Positions 8,807-17,608 of a stretch of 64,000 nt of DNA are shown here, in pieces; positions within the stretch are counted from its first letter, which is position 1, and each line of letters opens with the position of its first letter. The stretch spans positions 4,211,501 to 4,275,500 of the forward strand of contig KB899087.1 in NCBI GenBank assembly GCA_000378025.1, written 5' to 3'. The notes beneath the pieces are model-generated. The model was given only the letters and a program-made list of their open reading frames with translations, was not told where the DNA came from and did no database searches. The position numbers were made by a program, and so were the translations under genes. This stretch comes from Xanthobacteraceae bacterium 501b. GTDB lineage: Bacteria; Pseudomonadota; Alphaproteobacteria; Rhizobiales; Xanthobacteraceae.

Positions 8807-9574
8807 CTAGGGCAAAAACGCGCCGCCATTGACGTGGACGGTCTGGCCGGTGAGGAAGCGGGCGGCCGGGCCGGCGAGATAGGCGACCATCGCCGCGACT
8901 TCCTCCGCCGTGCCCTCCCGCCCCAGCAGGGTCTGGTTGCGGGCATGGTGGGCCGGGTTCTTCTCGGCCGAGGCGTGGCTGCGGTCGGTGCCGATGCGGC
9001 CGGGCGAGACGAGATTCACCGTGATGCCGCGCGGCGCCAGCTCCACCGCCAGCGCCTTGGTCAGCCCGTCCAGCCCCGCCTTGGCGGCGACCACATGGGC
9101 GCGGTTCGGGGCGCCGGTATAGGCGGTGAGGCCGCCAATATTGATGATGGCGCCGGCCGGCGATTCCGCCAGATGCGGGATCGCGGCGCGGCAGAGCAGG
9201 AAGGCGCCGTCGAGGCAGATGCCGGTGATCTCCCGCCATTCCGCCAGACTCATCGCCTCCACCGGCTTCTCGCGGCGGATGGCGGCGTTGTTGACGAGCA
9301 CATCGAGCCGGCCGAAGCGCTCCAGCGCATGGGCGACGATGAGATCGGCGGAGGCTTCGCGGGAGACATCGGCCAGCACCGACGTCGCCGGCGTGCCCAG
9401 CGCTTCCAACTCATGCACCACCTGTTCTGCGGCGTCGCGGTCCGAGCGGGCGACGATGACCACCGCCATGCCCGCCGCCCCCAGCGCATGGGCAATGGCG
9501 CGGCCGATATTGCGCGAGCCGCCGGTGACGATGGCCACGGGGCGTGAGGGGCTGTCCGTATGGGGTGTGTTCAT
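8807..9574 (-). CDS. SDR-family oxidoreductase with atypical catalytic residues
   Basis: 255 residues, classical SDR length. A cofactor-binding TGGSRNIG lies at residues 17-24, with LVNNAAIRR further on, so the Rossmann fold is intact. The usual active site is not: the Ser-bearing INISS segment reads INIGG, and at the YxxxK position the sequence is HVVAAK, so the residue four before Lys is Val, with His one further back. It may be a divergent SDR subfamily with other catalytic groups, or have lost dehydrogenase activity. Its ATG overlaps the MmgE/PrpD stop (ATGA), showing translational coupling in the Tct operon. The C-terminus ends HVNGGAFLP, which is normal for the fold. Confidence 0.85.
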   Translation of the reverse strand: MNTPHTDSPSRPVAIVTGGSRNIGRAIAHALGAAGMAVVIVARSDRDAAEQVVHELEALGTPATSVLADVSREASADLIVAHALERFGRLDVLVNNAAIRREKPVEAMSLAEWREITGICLDGAFLLCRAAIPHLAESPAGAIINIGGLTAYTGAPNRAHVVAAKAGLDGLTKALAVELAPRGITVNLVSPGRIGTDRSHASAEKNPAHHARNQTLLGREGTAEEVAAMVAYLAGPAARFLTGQTVHVNGGAFLP

Positions 9575-10941
9575 GCGCTCTCTCCCAGCGCTACCTTCCC
9601 GCCGGCGGCGATCGCGTCGATCGCCGCAAAGAGCGCTTCCGCCGTTGCCGCGTCGCCGCCGCCAAAGGCCACATTGGCGTTGAACTTGGCCACCAGCTCG
9701 GCATCGGAAAGCGGCTCGCGCGCGCCTCCGCGCATATGCGGCTGGCGGATTTCGATCACCGAGCCGTCGGTCAGCGTCGCCCGCAGATGGCCGGTGAAGT
9801 TGCTTGGATACTCATCCGCTGGGTCGATCTCATAGGAAATCTTCGCCGCGAAGGCCCGCACATCCGGACGCCGTGTCTGCGCGTCGGTGAACTGCACCAG
9901 CCCGGCCGCCCCGTCGAGAAAGCCGACCGCCATGCAGAAGGGGGTGGAGAATTTGCCGGCATAGCCGTTCGGCACCGCCTGCTTGGCGGCGAGCGGCTCC
10001 CACAGCCGGTGCACTGTGCCCTCGCCCGCCTTGCAGGTGAGGCTGACGATCTCCTCGGCGCGCACGCCCTGCCGGGCCAGCGCGATGGCGCAGTCGATGA
10101 AGGGCTGGGTCATGGTTCCGCAGGCATAGGGCTTGAAGGCGATGGTCGGCATGATCCAGTCCTCGCCCAGCCCGTCCAGCAGCGGGGCGAAATTCGCCGT
10201 CTTCGAGGGGGCGAAGGCGCGGAAGAAGCCGTGGTCGCCCTCGAAAACGCTGGCCGGCCCGACAAAGCCGCCCTCCGCCAGCAGCGCCGCGCGCAGCCCC
10301 GCCTGCGCCGCTGCGCCGGGGTGCAGCCGCTTGGTCCAGGAGCCGTCGGCGAGATATTCGATGATGCCGGAAGCGAGGCTGCCGGCGATCCCCAGCGCGT
10401 TGGCGAGCCGGGCGCGGTCGAGCCCGATGGTGGTGCCTGCGGCGGCGGCCGCCGCCATGGAGCCGATCACCGCCGTCGGGTGGAAGCCGGCCTTGTGGAT
10501 CGCCTGCGGCGCGACGAGGCTGAGCCGGCTCATCAATTCCGCGCCGATGGCGATGGCGCGCATGACAGCCGCGCCGTCGAGCCCGCGATGCTGGGCGAGG
10601 GCGAGCGCGGCCGGCACCACCACCACGCCGGCATGCACCGGCCCGCCCTCGAAGGTGTCGTCATAATCCTCGCCATGCGCCGCCGTGCCGTTGACCAGCG
10701 CGGCGTCGTAGAGGTTCAGCCCGTGGGCATGGCCAATGGCGGTGCAGGGCCCCGTGCCGGCGGCGCTGGCGAGCGCGGCGCTGGTATAGGGCTCGTGCCG
10801 GGCGGCGAAGGCGAGGCCGCAAATGTCGAGCAGCAGGCGCCGGCTCACCGCCTCGGCGGCCGGCGGGGGCGCGGCGCTGGCGGCAAAGCTGGCCAGCCGG
10901 CCGGCGACGGTTTCCTCTGAGATCGCGCGGTGCTGGTTCAC
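9571..10941 (-). CDS. MmgE/PrpD family protein
   Basis: 456 residues. The family includes 2-methylcitrate dehydratase PrpD, cis-aconitate decarboxylase and other lyases or isomerases of tricarboxylic-type acids. Visible landmarks are GTAAHGEDYDDTF, GFHPTAVIGSMAAAAAAG, and AFKPYACGT in the second half. The frame is open far upstream, but GTG 10941 overlaps the tctA stop as GTGA and gives the family N-terminus (VNQHRAISEE, translated with Met). Tight coupling to a tricarboxylate-type transporter suggests it acts on the imported carboxylate (inference). No prpB or prpC is adjacent, so methylcitrate cycling is not supported. Confidence 0.88.
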   Translation of the reverse strand: MNQHRAISEETVAGRLASFAASAAPPPAAEAVSRRLLLDICGLAFAARHEPYTSAALASAAGTGPCTAIGHAHGLNLYDAALVNGTAAHGEDYDDTFEGGPVHAGVVVVPAALALAQHRGLDGAAVMRAIAIGAELMSRLSLVAPQAIHKAGFHPTAVIGSMAAAAAAGTTIGLDRARLANALGIAGSLASGIIEYLADGSWTKRLHPGAAAQAGLRAALLAEGGFVGPASVFEGDHGFFRAFAPSKTANFAPLLDGLGEDWIMPTIAFKPYACGTMTQPFIDCAIALARQGVRAEEIVSLTCKAGEGTVHRLWEPLAAKQAVPNGYAGKFSTPFCMAVGFLDGAAGLVQFTDAQTRRPDVRAFAAKISYEIDPADEYPSNFTGHLRATLTDGSVIEIRQPHMRGGAREPLSDAELVAKFNANVAFGGGDAATAEALFAAIDAIAAGGKVALGESA

Positions 10942-12443
10942 AAATGGGTTTCCTGCATCTGGGTCCGGCGCGCGTCGCGGTATTCGCGGGCCAGCGAGAA
11001 GACGATGAAGAACAAGGCGGCGCCGAGCAGGCCGACGGCGATCGGGTCCTCGACGAAGATGTGGAAGTCGCCGCCCGAGAGCACCAGCGAGCGGCGATAG
11101 CTCGATTCCACCATGTGGCCGAGCACGACGCCGAGGATCATCGGCAGCACCGGGAAGCGGGCCAGCCGCATCAGATAGCCCATCAGCCCAAGCGCCAGAG
11201 CGAGGCCGAGATCGAACGGGCTGTTGTTGAGGGTGAACAGGCCCGACAGGATCAGCGCGAGAATGAACCCGGCGCGGTAGGGGCGCGGCCGGTTCACCAG
11301 CCACACGCAGGCCGGCAGGATCAGCACGCCGACGCCGATCTGGGCGATGATGGCGATGAGCGAGCCGACATAGAGGCTGTCGATCACCTGCGGGTTCTGC
11401 TCGAACAGGCGCGGGCCCGGCAGCAGCCCGTGCATCAGCAGGCCGCCCAGCAGCACGGCGGTGGAGTTGGAACTCGGAATGCCGAAGCTCAGCAGCGGGA
11501 TCAGCGCGGTGGAGGCCACGGTGTTGTTGGCGGCCTCGGGCGCGGCGATGCCCTCTTCCGAGCCCTTGCCGAATTTTTCCGGCGTCTTCGACCAGCGCCG
11601 CGCCTCATTATAGGACATGAAGGCGGCGACCGAGCCGCCCCCGCCCGGCGTCAGCCCCTCGAACAGGCCGAGGAAGCAGCCGATCGCCTGCGAGCGCCGC
11701 AGCTTGCGCATCATCGCCCAGCCCGGCAGGCGGATGCGGATCGAGCCGCCGAGCTGGGTAACGGTGGTGGAGCCGGACTGGCTCATCAGCTCGGTCAGCG
11801 CGAACAGGCCGACCATCACCACCACAGGCTCGACGCCGCTGAGCAGGTCCGCGACGTCGAAGGTGAAGCGGGTGACGCCGGAGATTGGGTCGGTGCCGAC
11901 GGTGGCGATCATCAGCCCGACCACCGCCGAGGCGAGGCCCTTGAGCAGCGAATCCCCGCCCATCGAGGCGATGACGCTGAGGCCGAGTATGCCGAGGGCG
12001 AAATAGGAGGTCGGCCGGAACGCCAGCGCCAGCCAGGACAGCGGCTCGGTCAGCAGCGCCAGCATGGCGAGGCCGAACAGGCTGCCCACCACGCCCGACA
12101 TCAGCGAGATGCCGAGCGCCTCGCCGGCCCGCCCCTGGCGGTTCAGCTCATAGCCGTCAATGACGGTCGCGGCGGAGGAATTGGTGCCGGGGGTGCGGAT
12201 CAGAATGGCGGGGATCGAGCCGCCATATTCCGCGCCGATATAGACGCAGGCGAGCAGCGCGATCGCCATCGCCGGGTCCATCGTGTAGGTGAAGGGCAGC
12301 ACCAGCGCCATGGTGATCGAGGCCGAGATGCCCGGCAGCGCGCCACCGAGAATGCCCCAGGTCAGCCCCATGATGGCGACCGGCACCAGCGGCGTGGCGG
12401 TGAGAAGATGCAGGATGTCCCAGAACGTGGTCACGAGAGCCAT
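10938..12443 (-). CDS. tctA: Tripartite tricarboxylate transporter large permease TctA
   Basis: 501 residues, full length. It is the 12-TM-class large membrane subunit of the TctABC secondary transporter and carries the family segments TWGILGGALPGISASITMAL near the N-terminus and GLFEGLTPGGGGSVAAF in the middle. It works with TctB and the periplasmic binding protein TctC. The gene overlaps tctB by 13 bases and the MmgE/PrpD gene by 4 bases, so the membrane subunits and the putative enzyme are translationally coupled. The substrate is a carboxylate, not identifiable here. Confidence 0.95.
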   Translation of the reverse strand: MALVTTFWDILHLLTATPLVPVAIMGLTWGILGGALPGISASITMALVLPFTYTMDPAMAIALLACVYIGAEYGGSIPAILIRTPGTNSSAATVIDGYELNRQGRAGEALGISLMSGVVGSLFGLAMLALLTEPLSWLALAFRPTSYFALGILGLSVIASMGGDSLLKGLASAVVGLMIATVGTDPISGVTRFTFDVADLLSGVEPVVVMVGLFALTELMSQSGSTTVTQLGGSIRIRLPGWAMMRKLRRSQAIGCFLGLFEGLTPGGGGSVAAFMSYNEARRWSKTPEKFGKGSEEGIAAPEAANNTVASTALIPLLSFGIPSSNSTAVLLGGLLMHGLLPGPRLFEQNPQVIDSLYVGSLIAIIAQIGVGVLILPACVWLVNRPRPYRAGFILALILSGLFTLNNSPFDLGLALALGLMGYLMRLARFPVLPMILGVVLGHMVESSYRRSLVLSGGDFHIFVEDPIAVGLLGAALFFIVFSLAREYRDARRTQMQETHL

Positions 12444-12919
12444 CCCTGAAAGAGGGAGCCGGCCGGCTGGTGCACGCCGAGCAGCTTGACGAAGATCGCC
12501 CAGTAGAGCGTCGCCCCGCCCAGCGCGGCGGTCGGCAACACCCAGCTGCGGGCGGCGCCCTCATAGAGCGCCACGCCGGCGATCAGCAAAGCGACGGCGA
12601 GGAAGTAGCCGATGAAGGGCAGCAGCACGACATAGGCGCCGCCGATCAGCAGCAGGCCGATGGCGCGCGGCAGCGGCGCGCCTTCCTCTTCGTCTGCCGC
12701 GGCCTGCGGGACGTTGGCGCGGCGGGCGGCGAGGGCGACAAAGGCGGTGCGAGCGATCAGCGCCAGTCCGATGAAGGCGAGCAGCATGGCCAGCAGCCGG
12801 GGCAGGCCGGTGGCGCCGATCTCGTCCGACAGCGTGCTCTCGGCGATCGAGCCGGTGGCGATGTAATAGGCGGCGGCGAGGGCGATGAGCACGCCGCCGC
12901 TCAGGAAATCCCGTTTCAT
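12431..12919 (-). CDS. tctB: Tripartite tricarboxylate transporter small permease TctB
   Basis: 162 residues with four hydrophobic segments, typical of the small TctB subunit. A charged cytoplasmic loop (ADEEEGAPLPRA) sits between TM2 and TM3. It begins MKRDFLSGGVLIALAAAYY and lies between tctC (145 bases upstream) and tctA (13-base overlap), the standard tctCBA order. Sequence conservation in TctB is low, so the call rests on size, topology and gene order. Confidence 0.9.
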   Translation of the reverse strand: MKRDFLSGGVLIALAAAYYIATGSIAESTLSDEIGATGLPRLLAMLLAFIGLALIARTAFVALAARRANVPQAAADEEEGAPLPRAIGLLLIGGAYVVLLPFIGYFLAVALLIAGVALYEGAARSWVLPTAALGGATLYWAIFVKLLGVHQPAGSLFQGWLS

Positions 12920-13064
12920 GGTGCGTTCCTCGGGGGCGGAGGGGGCACGGCGCCGGCCCGCGCGAGGTGCGGGGCGGGCGTTGCGGCAAGGGGTGACGCC
13001 GGCGCGGCTTCCCGGTCACGGCGCCGGGGGCTTCGCCGGCGCCGCAGGGGAGGGCGGCGGTCGG

Positions 13065-14021
13065 TTACTTCACCGCGCCGGTTTCCTTCAGGAACGCCTC
13101 TGTCGTGTCGGCGAAATTGGTGATGAAGGCCTGGTACTGCGCGTGCGGGATGTAGTTCGGCACCAGCACTTCTTCGGTGTAGCGCTTCTGATAGTCGGGG
13201 TCGGCGAGCACGTTCTTGATCGCCTCGTCCCACACCTTGGTGACATTGTCCGGCAGCCCCTTGGGGCCGGCGAGGCCGCGGAACTTCACCAGCGTCACGT
13301 CGAAGCCGCTTTCCTTGACGGTGGGAACCTCGGGCTTCTCGGGGATGCGCTCGGGATTGAAGGTGGCGAGCAGGCGGATCTTGCCGGCGGCAAGCTGCGA
13401 GCGCAGTTCCTGGATTTCGCCGATGCCGATGTCGAGCGTGCCGTTCATCACGTTGAGCATCATGTCGCCGCCGCCCTCATGGGTGACGATGGCGGCGTTG
13501 ACGCCGGCGGCGCGCTTGAGCTGTTCGGCGGCCTGCCGCTCCAGCGAGGCCGGGTTGGCGGCGCCCCAGCGGCCGCGCTCCTTCTTGGCCTTGTCGATCA
13601 CGTCCTGCAGCGTGTTGAACGGGCCGTCGGTGCGGGTGTAGATCACCTCGCTGTCGGCGAACAGATTCACCAGCGGCTCCAGGTCCTTGTAGGTGGCGGA
13701 GGGCTTGGAGAGCAGCGAGGTATAGATGTAGGTCGGGGTGGTGGCGTAGAACACGCTGCCATCGGCCGGCGCGGCGGCCACGCGCGCCACCGCCTTGGCA
13801 CCGCTGCCGCCCTGCACATTCTCGACGATGAAGGTCGCGCCGATATATTTGCCGAGATATTTGGTCAGCTCGCGCAGGAACACGTCGCTGCCGCCACCGG
13901 GGCTGGAATGGGTGACGAGGGTGACGACCTTGTGCGGGTAGGCGAGCGGTTCGGCGTTGAGGCTCAGCGTGCCGAGTCCCAGGGCGAGTACGGCCAGAAG
14001 GCCGGTCAGGGTCTTTCGCAT
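13065..14021 (-). CDS. tctC: Tripartite tricarboxylate transporter substrate-binding protein TctC (Bug family)
   Basis: 318 residues with an N-terminal signal peptide (RKTLTGLLAVLALGLGTLSL, cleavage near residue 23). The mature part begins EPLAYPHKVVTLVTHSSPGGGSDVFLR, the conserved Bug-family ligand-loop region, and includes TFIVENVQGGSGAKAVARVA. It should capture a carboxylate in the periplasm and deliver it to TctBA. Bug proteins are highly paralogous, so the ligand cannot be named. It is the first structural gene after the GntR-family regulator, 113 bases downstream of it. Confidence 0.93.
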   Translation of the reverse strand: MRKTLTGLLAVLALGLGTLSLNAEPLAYPHKVVTLVTHSSPGGGSDVFLRELTKYLGKYIGATFIVENVQGGSGAKAVARVAAAPADGSVFYATTPTYIYTSLLSKPSATYKDLEPLVNLFADSEVIYTRTDGPFNTLQDVIDKAKKERGRWGAANPASLERQAAEQLKRAAGVNAAIVTHEGGGDMMLNVMNGTLDIGIGEIQELRSQLAAGKIRLLATFNPERIPEKPEVPTVKESGFDVTLVKFRGLAGPKGLPDNVTKVWDEAIKNVLADPDYQKRYTEEVLVPNYIPHAQYQAFITNFADTTEAFLKETGAVK

Positions 14022-14134
14022 GGACTTCCTCCTAGGGTGCGGGGCCGCCTCTGCCGGGCGGTCTCCCGATGAGTGTGTGACGGTCTGGCGGCACGCGGCG
14101 TCCCCTTGGCGCGGGAGCGGCGCGTCGCCGGCTC

Positions 14135-14839
14135 TCAGGCGCGGCGTTCCTCGGCCCGGGCGAGCGACACGGAGCGGGCCAGAAGCCGCTCCTTGCCGCG
14201 CTCGACATGGTCGAAGCTGGTCTGGTAGGCGGCTATGGGGTCGCGTTGCTCGATCGCCGCGACGATGCGGGCATGCTCCTCGTTCGAAAGCTCCAGCGTG
14301 TTGCCGGTCATCAAATTGCCGGCACGGTAGAGCCGCAGCTGCTTCACCAGCCCGCGATATTGCGCGGTGAGCACGCCATTGCCGGCCTGCTCGACGATGA
14401 AGTCGTGAAAGGCGAAGTTGAGCGGGTAGTAGCGGTCGAAATCATGCGCCTGCGCCGCTTGCGTCATCTCGTCGAGCAGGGTGCGCAGCCGGGCGAGCTC
14501 GCCGGCATCCGAGCGGCTGGCGAGAAGCTGCGCGGCATAGCCGAACAAAGCCGCGCGCACGCCATACATCTCGACCACCTGCGCGATATCCAGGCTGCGG
14601 ATGAACACGCCGCGATTGGGCAGCAGCTCGACAAGGCCCAGCGCCTCCAGCGAGCGCAGCGCCTCGCGCACCGGGCCCCGGCTGACGCCGAAGGTGGCGG
14701 CGAGCTGGTTCTCGTTGATCCGGCCGCCAATGCTGAGCCGGCCATCGAGAATCATGCTCTCGATCTCGCGCTCCAGCAGCATGGGCAGCGAGGTGAGGCG
14801 GAGGAAGCTGACATCATGGGCGGCGGAGGAGGAGGACAT
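14135..14839 (-). CDS. GntR-family transcriptional regulator, FCD (FadR-type) ligand domain
   Basis: 234 residues. A winged HTH occupies about residues 15-80 (NENQLAATFGVSRGPVREALRSLEALGLVEL), followed by an all-helical FCD domain (about 90-215), in which a metal-dependent carboxylate pocket is usual. It is the promoter-proximal gene of the minus-strand Tct cluster and is probably its repressor, responding to the transported acid or a metabolite of it. ATG 14839 is preceded by a possible TTGACA/TAGTCT promoter. The last residues (RAEERRA) end 113 bases before tctC. Confidence 0.9.
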   Translation of the reverse strand: MSSSSAAHDVSFLRLTSLPMLLEREIESMILDGRLSIGGRINENQLAATFGVSRGPVREALRSLEALGLVELLPNRGVFIRSLDIAQVVEMYGVRAALFGYAAQLLASRSDAGELARLRTLLDEMTQAAQAHDFDRYYPLNFAFHDFIVEQAGNGVLTAQYRGLVKQLRLYRAGNLMTGNTLELSNEEHARIVAAIEQRDPIAAYQTSFDHVERGKERLLARSVSLARAEERRA

Positions 14840-14845
14840 AGCGAG

Positions 14846-14874
14846 AGACTACGCCGCGAGTGTAAAGTGTCAAC
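14846..14874 (-). promoter_or_regulatory. Candidate sigma-70 promoter of the Tct operon
   Basis: On the minus strand TTGACA (near 14874-14868) is followed after about 16 bases by TAGTCT (14851-14846), six bases before the GntR-family ATG. If used, the transcript would be nearly leaderless. The -35 is perfect but the -10 matches weakly. The surrounding pocket (about 14851-14900) is visibly AT-richer than the genes. Confidence 0.35.
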
Positions 14875-14929
14875 AATTTAATGTCGTCATAGTGCATTCG
14901 ACAGGACGCTGCCCGGCGGCCGGGCCGGC

Positions 14930-14962
14930 AAAGAAAAACCCCGGCTCGGGGGAGCCGGGGTT
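14930..14962 (-). terminator. Rho-independent terminator of ribA
   Basis: A ten-base stem ACCCCGGCTC/GAGCCGGGGT (14938-14961) with a four-base loop is followed, reading the minus strand, by TTTTTCTTT. This is a strong intrinsic terminator 60 bases beyond the ribA stop. It also insulates ribA from the Tct operon promoter region. Confidence 0.85.
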
Positions 14963-15021
14963 GAGGCGGGCCTTCGAGGCATGAAGGCCTGGGGAACGCG
15001 AAGCAAAGCGAGGGCGGCGCT

Positions 15022-16176
15022 TCAGCCGCAGGAGGGCGGCGCGTGGTGGTCGAGCGCGTCGAGATCGAGGAAATGGCCGGCCCGGTCGCGCTTGGCGGCG
15101 AGGTAGCGGATATTGTCGGCCCCGCGCCGGCCATGGGCGCGCTCGACGCCGGAGACCTGCAGCCCCGCGCGGGTGAGCGCGGCGATCTTTTCCGGGTTGT
15201 TGGTCATCAGGATCACCCTGGTGTAGCCGAGCTGGCGCAGCATGGCGGCGGCGAAGTCGAAGCGGCGGCCGTCCAGATCGAAGCCGAGCGTCTCGTCCGC
15301 CTCATAGGTGTCGAGCCCGTCGCTCTGCAGGCGATAGGCGCGCATCTTGTTGGCGATGCCGTTGCCCCGCCCTTCCTGGTCGAGATAGAGCAGCACCCCG
15401 CCGCCGGCCTTCGCCATCGAGGCGAGGGTGGAGCGCAGCTGGTCGCCGCAGTCGCAGCGCAGCGAGCCGAACAGGTCGCCGGTCAGGCAGGCCGAATGCA
15501 GCCGCACCAGCACCGGCCGCGCCGGATCGGGCGTGCCGACGATGACGGCCACCTGTTCGCGCATGCCCTCGCCGCCGCGAAACACCACGAACTCGCAATT
15601 GCGCGCGGTGAGCAGCGGCACCGGGGCGCGCGAGACGATTTCCACCCGCGTCGCGCGGTCCTCGCCAAAGCCGGTGATCGCCTCGGCCCGCACGGTCAGC
15701 GCCGGCAGGGTCAGCCCCGCCGGGGCGAGCGGGCCCATCAGCACGGCGGGCAGCATCAAGGCGAGGGTGGCGAGCTGCAGCGCCGCCGCGGCCGCCAGGT
15801 CGGGTTCGACCAGCGCCTCGCGCAGCTCCATTCCCGCCTGCACGCTCACATCCTGCGCGATCAGCGCCTGCACCCGTTCGCTGCCGAGGCTCGAGGCCGG
15901 GATCGCCATGGGCTGCGCCCATTCCGGCCGGCCGAGGGCGCGCAGGCGCGCCGGCGTCAGCACCAGCTGCAGCGCGCCGCCGGCCAGTGCATCCAGCGCC
16001 GCCAGCCGCCCGGCATCGGCGAATTCGGCGCTGGCCACCAGGAAAAGGCGGCCCGCCTGCGCGAGAATGACCGGCCGCCCGGCGCGCATCTCGGCGATAG
16101 CGCGCTCCGCCTCGGTGAGGGAGGCATCGCCGAAGAGGCTCGCAATCGTGCCTTCGCCCGCCGCGCTAGTGATCAT
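15022..16176 (-). CDS. ribA: GTP cyclohydrolase II with degenerate N-terminal DHBP-synthase-like domain
   Basis: 384 residues from ATG 16176, which has AAGAGG seven bases upstream. Longer in-frame starts (16200, 16293) are possible, but the last would overlap the divergent gene. The C-terminal half is a complete GTP cyclohydrolase II: zinc site CLTGDLFGSLRCDCG, YLDQEGRGNGIANK, DTYEADETLGF and TNNPEKIAAL. It opens GTP to 2,5-diamino-6-ribosylamino-pyrimidinone phosphate. The N-terminal part (AIAEMRAGRPVILAQ, LVLTPARLRALGRP) aligns by eye with RibB but lacks its acidic DDEDRE metal/substrate motif, as in other alphaproteobacterial RibA proteins, so ribulose-phosphate conversion is unlikely. No ribE or ribH is near; a RibD-reductase-domain gene is divergent. 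Confidence 0.92.
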   Translation of the reverse strand: MITSAAGEGTIASLFGDASLTEAERAIAEMRAGRPVILAQAGRLFLVASAEFADAGRLAALDALAGGALQLVLTPARLRALGRPEWAQPMAIPASSLGSERVQALIAQDVSVQAGMELREALVEPDLAAAAALQLATLALMLPAVLMGPLAPAGLTLPALTVRAEAITGFGEDRATRVEIVSRAPVPLLTARNCEFVVFRGGEGMREQVAVIVGTPDPARPVLVRLHSACLTGDLFGSLRCDCGDQLRSTLASMAKAGGGVLLYLDQEGRGNGIANKMRAYRLQSDGLDTYEADETLGFDLDGRRFDFAAAMLRQLGYTRVILMTNNPEKIAALTRAGLQVSGVERAHGRRGADNIRYLAAKRDRAGHFLDLDALDHHAPPSCG

Positions 16177-16285
16177 TTGAAGCCTCTTCCGCTGCACCAT
16201 TTCCGCATCTCGCACGTAGTGGTTACGGATGTAGGGCGCGCACGGACCAATGCCGCCAGTGCCCTCGCGCCGAACGAGAGTGACC

Positions 16286-17035
16286 ATGTCCAAGCTGCGG
16301 AGGGCTTCCTTGAATCGTCGCGAAACACCGATCGATCCGCTGGCCGCGCTTTATGAACCGATCCTTCGGCCGCGCACGGCGCCCTTCATCGTCGCCCAGA
16401 TCGGCCAGTCGCTGGATGGGCGGATCGCGACACCGACCGGAAAATCTCGCGATATCAATGGCCTGTGCGGCCTCGACCATTTGCACCGGCTGCGCGCGCT
16501 GGCCGATGTCGTGGTGGTCGGTGTCGGCACGGTGGTGGCGGACGACCCCCGGCTTACCACCCGCCGCGTTCCCGGCCGCAGCCCGGCGCGCGCCGTGATC
16601 GACCGCACCGGCCGCTCGCCGCGCGACGCCAAATGGCTGGAGGCCGATGGCTGTCACAGGATTGTGTTCACCCGCGATGGCGCTGGATGGCCCGACGAAG
16701 TCGATTGTATCGGCCCCGAGGGCGAGGCCGATATCTTCGAGCCGTCTAGGCTCATCGCCGCGCTGGTCGCGCGCGGCCACCGCACCATCCTCATCGAGGG
16801 CGGGGCGTCGACGGTCTCGCGCTTCATCGATGCCGGGCTGGTCGACCGGCTGCATGTCTGCGTGGCGCCGATCATTCTCGGTTCCGGCCGCCCCGGCCTC
16901 GCGCTCAAGCCGATCGACGGGCTGGAAGGCGCGCTGCGTCCGCGCGTCGATACCTATCTGCTCGACGACGGAAATATTCTCTGCGACTGTGACCTGCGCC
17001 GGACCGGCGGGGGAGGGACGCATGTCGGCTTCTGA
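16286..17035 (+). CDS. Stand-alone RibD C-terminal (reductase) domain protein
   Basis: 249 residues. It resembles the RibD C-terminal/dihydrofolate-reductase-like fold: VAQIGQSLDGRIATPTGKS, VGVGTVVADDPRLTTR, and ILIEGGASTVSRFIDAGLVDRL. The N-terminal zinc deaminase domain of bifunctional RibD is absent. Related stand-alone reductases in fungi and archaea reduce the ribosyl side chain of the RibA-type product. ATG 16286 follows CGAGAG; ATG 16250 would add 12 residues. It is divergent from ribA across about 109 bases and overlaps the cytochrome b561 gene by 14 bases. It could serve riboflavin synthesis or a separate pterin/pyrimidine product of this neighbourhood (inference). Confidence 0.85.
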   Translation: MSKLRRASLNRRETPIDPLAALYEPILRPRTAPFIVAQIGQSLDGRIATPTGKSRDINGLCGLDHLHRLRALADVVVVGVGTVVADDPRLTTRRVPGRSPARAVIDRTGRSPRDAKWLEADGCHRIVFTRDGAGWPDEVDCIGPEGEADIFEPSRLIAALVARGHRTILIEGGASTVSRFIDAGLVDRLHVCVAPIILGSGRPGLALKPIDGLEGALRPRVDTYLLDDGNILCDCDLRRTGGGGTHVGF

Positions 17036-17588
17036 TCGGAACGTGCCGCCCGCGCCCGCCCGTTACGGCCACACCGCCCGCGCCCTGCACTGGCTGGTGG
17101 CGCTCGTCGTGCTCGGCCTCATTCCGCTCGGGCTCTATATGGTGTCGCGCGGCGAGGCGACCGGCTTCGACGCGCTGACCGGCGCGCTCTACAGCCTGCA
17201 CAAATTCGTCGGCTTCCTCGCGCTGTGGCTGATCGTGCTGCGGATGCTGGTGCGGCTGCGCGGCGCCCCGCCGCCAGCGGCGACGCTCACCCGGTTCGAG
17301 CGCGTGGCCTCCGTCACCGTGCATGCCGCGCTCTATGCGCTGCTGCTGGTCGTGCCGCTGCTCGGCTGGGCCGGGGTCTCGGCCTATCCCGCGCTCAACG
17401 TGTTCGGCCTGTTCGATCTTCCGGCGCTGCTATCGCCGGACGAGGCACTGGCCAAGCGCCTTCTCGGCCTGCACGGGCTGCTGGCGCAGATTCTCGGCGT
17501 GCTGGCGCTCGTGCACATCGCCGCCGCGCTCTACCACCGCTTCCTCAAGCGCGACGGGGTGATGGCGCGGATGTGGCCGCCCTTCTGA
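17022..17588 (+). CDS. Cytochrome b561-family membrane protein
   Basis: 188 residues with four TM helices. Histidines suited to bind two b hemes are seen in ALHWLVAL (TM1), LHKFVGFLAL (TM2), HAALYALLL (TM3) and VHIAAALYHRFLKRDG (TM4), the pattern of bacterial CybB-type cytochromes that oxidise ubiquinol or accept electrons from a periplasmic partner. ATG 17022 has GGGAGGGA upstream and overlaps the previous gene, indicating coupling to the RibD-like reductase. The same frame is open for longer upstream, but that stretch lies inside the reductase gene. It is convergent with the methyltransferase, 20 bases apart. Confidence 0.87.
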   Translation: MSASDRNVPPAPARYGHTARALHWLVALVVLGLIPLGLYMVSRGEATGFDALTGALYSLHKFVGFLALWLIVLRMLVRLRGAPPPAATLTRFERVASVTVHAALYALLLVVPLLGWAGVSAYPALNVFGLFDLPALLSPDEALAKRLLGLHGLLAQILGVLALVHIAAALYHRFLKRDGVMARMWPPF

Positions 17589-17608
17589 GGCGCCGCGATC
17601 CACGCGGC

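Noticed and set aside
16177-16285. FMN riboswitch before ribA
   Set aside because: The 109-base divergent region is too short and shows none of the conserved RFN helices.
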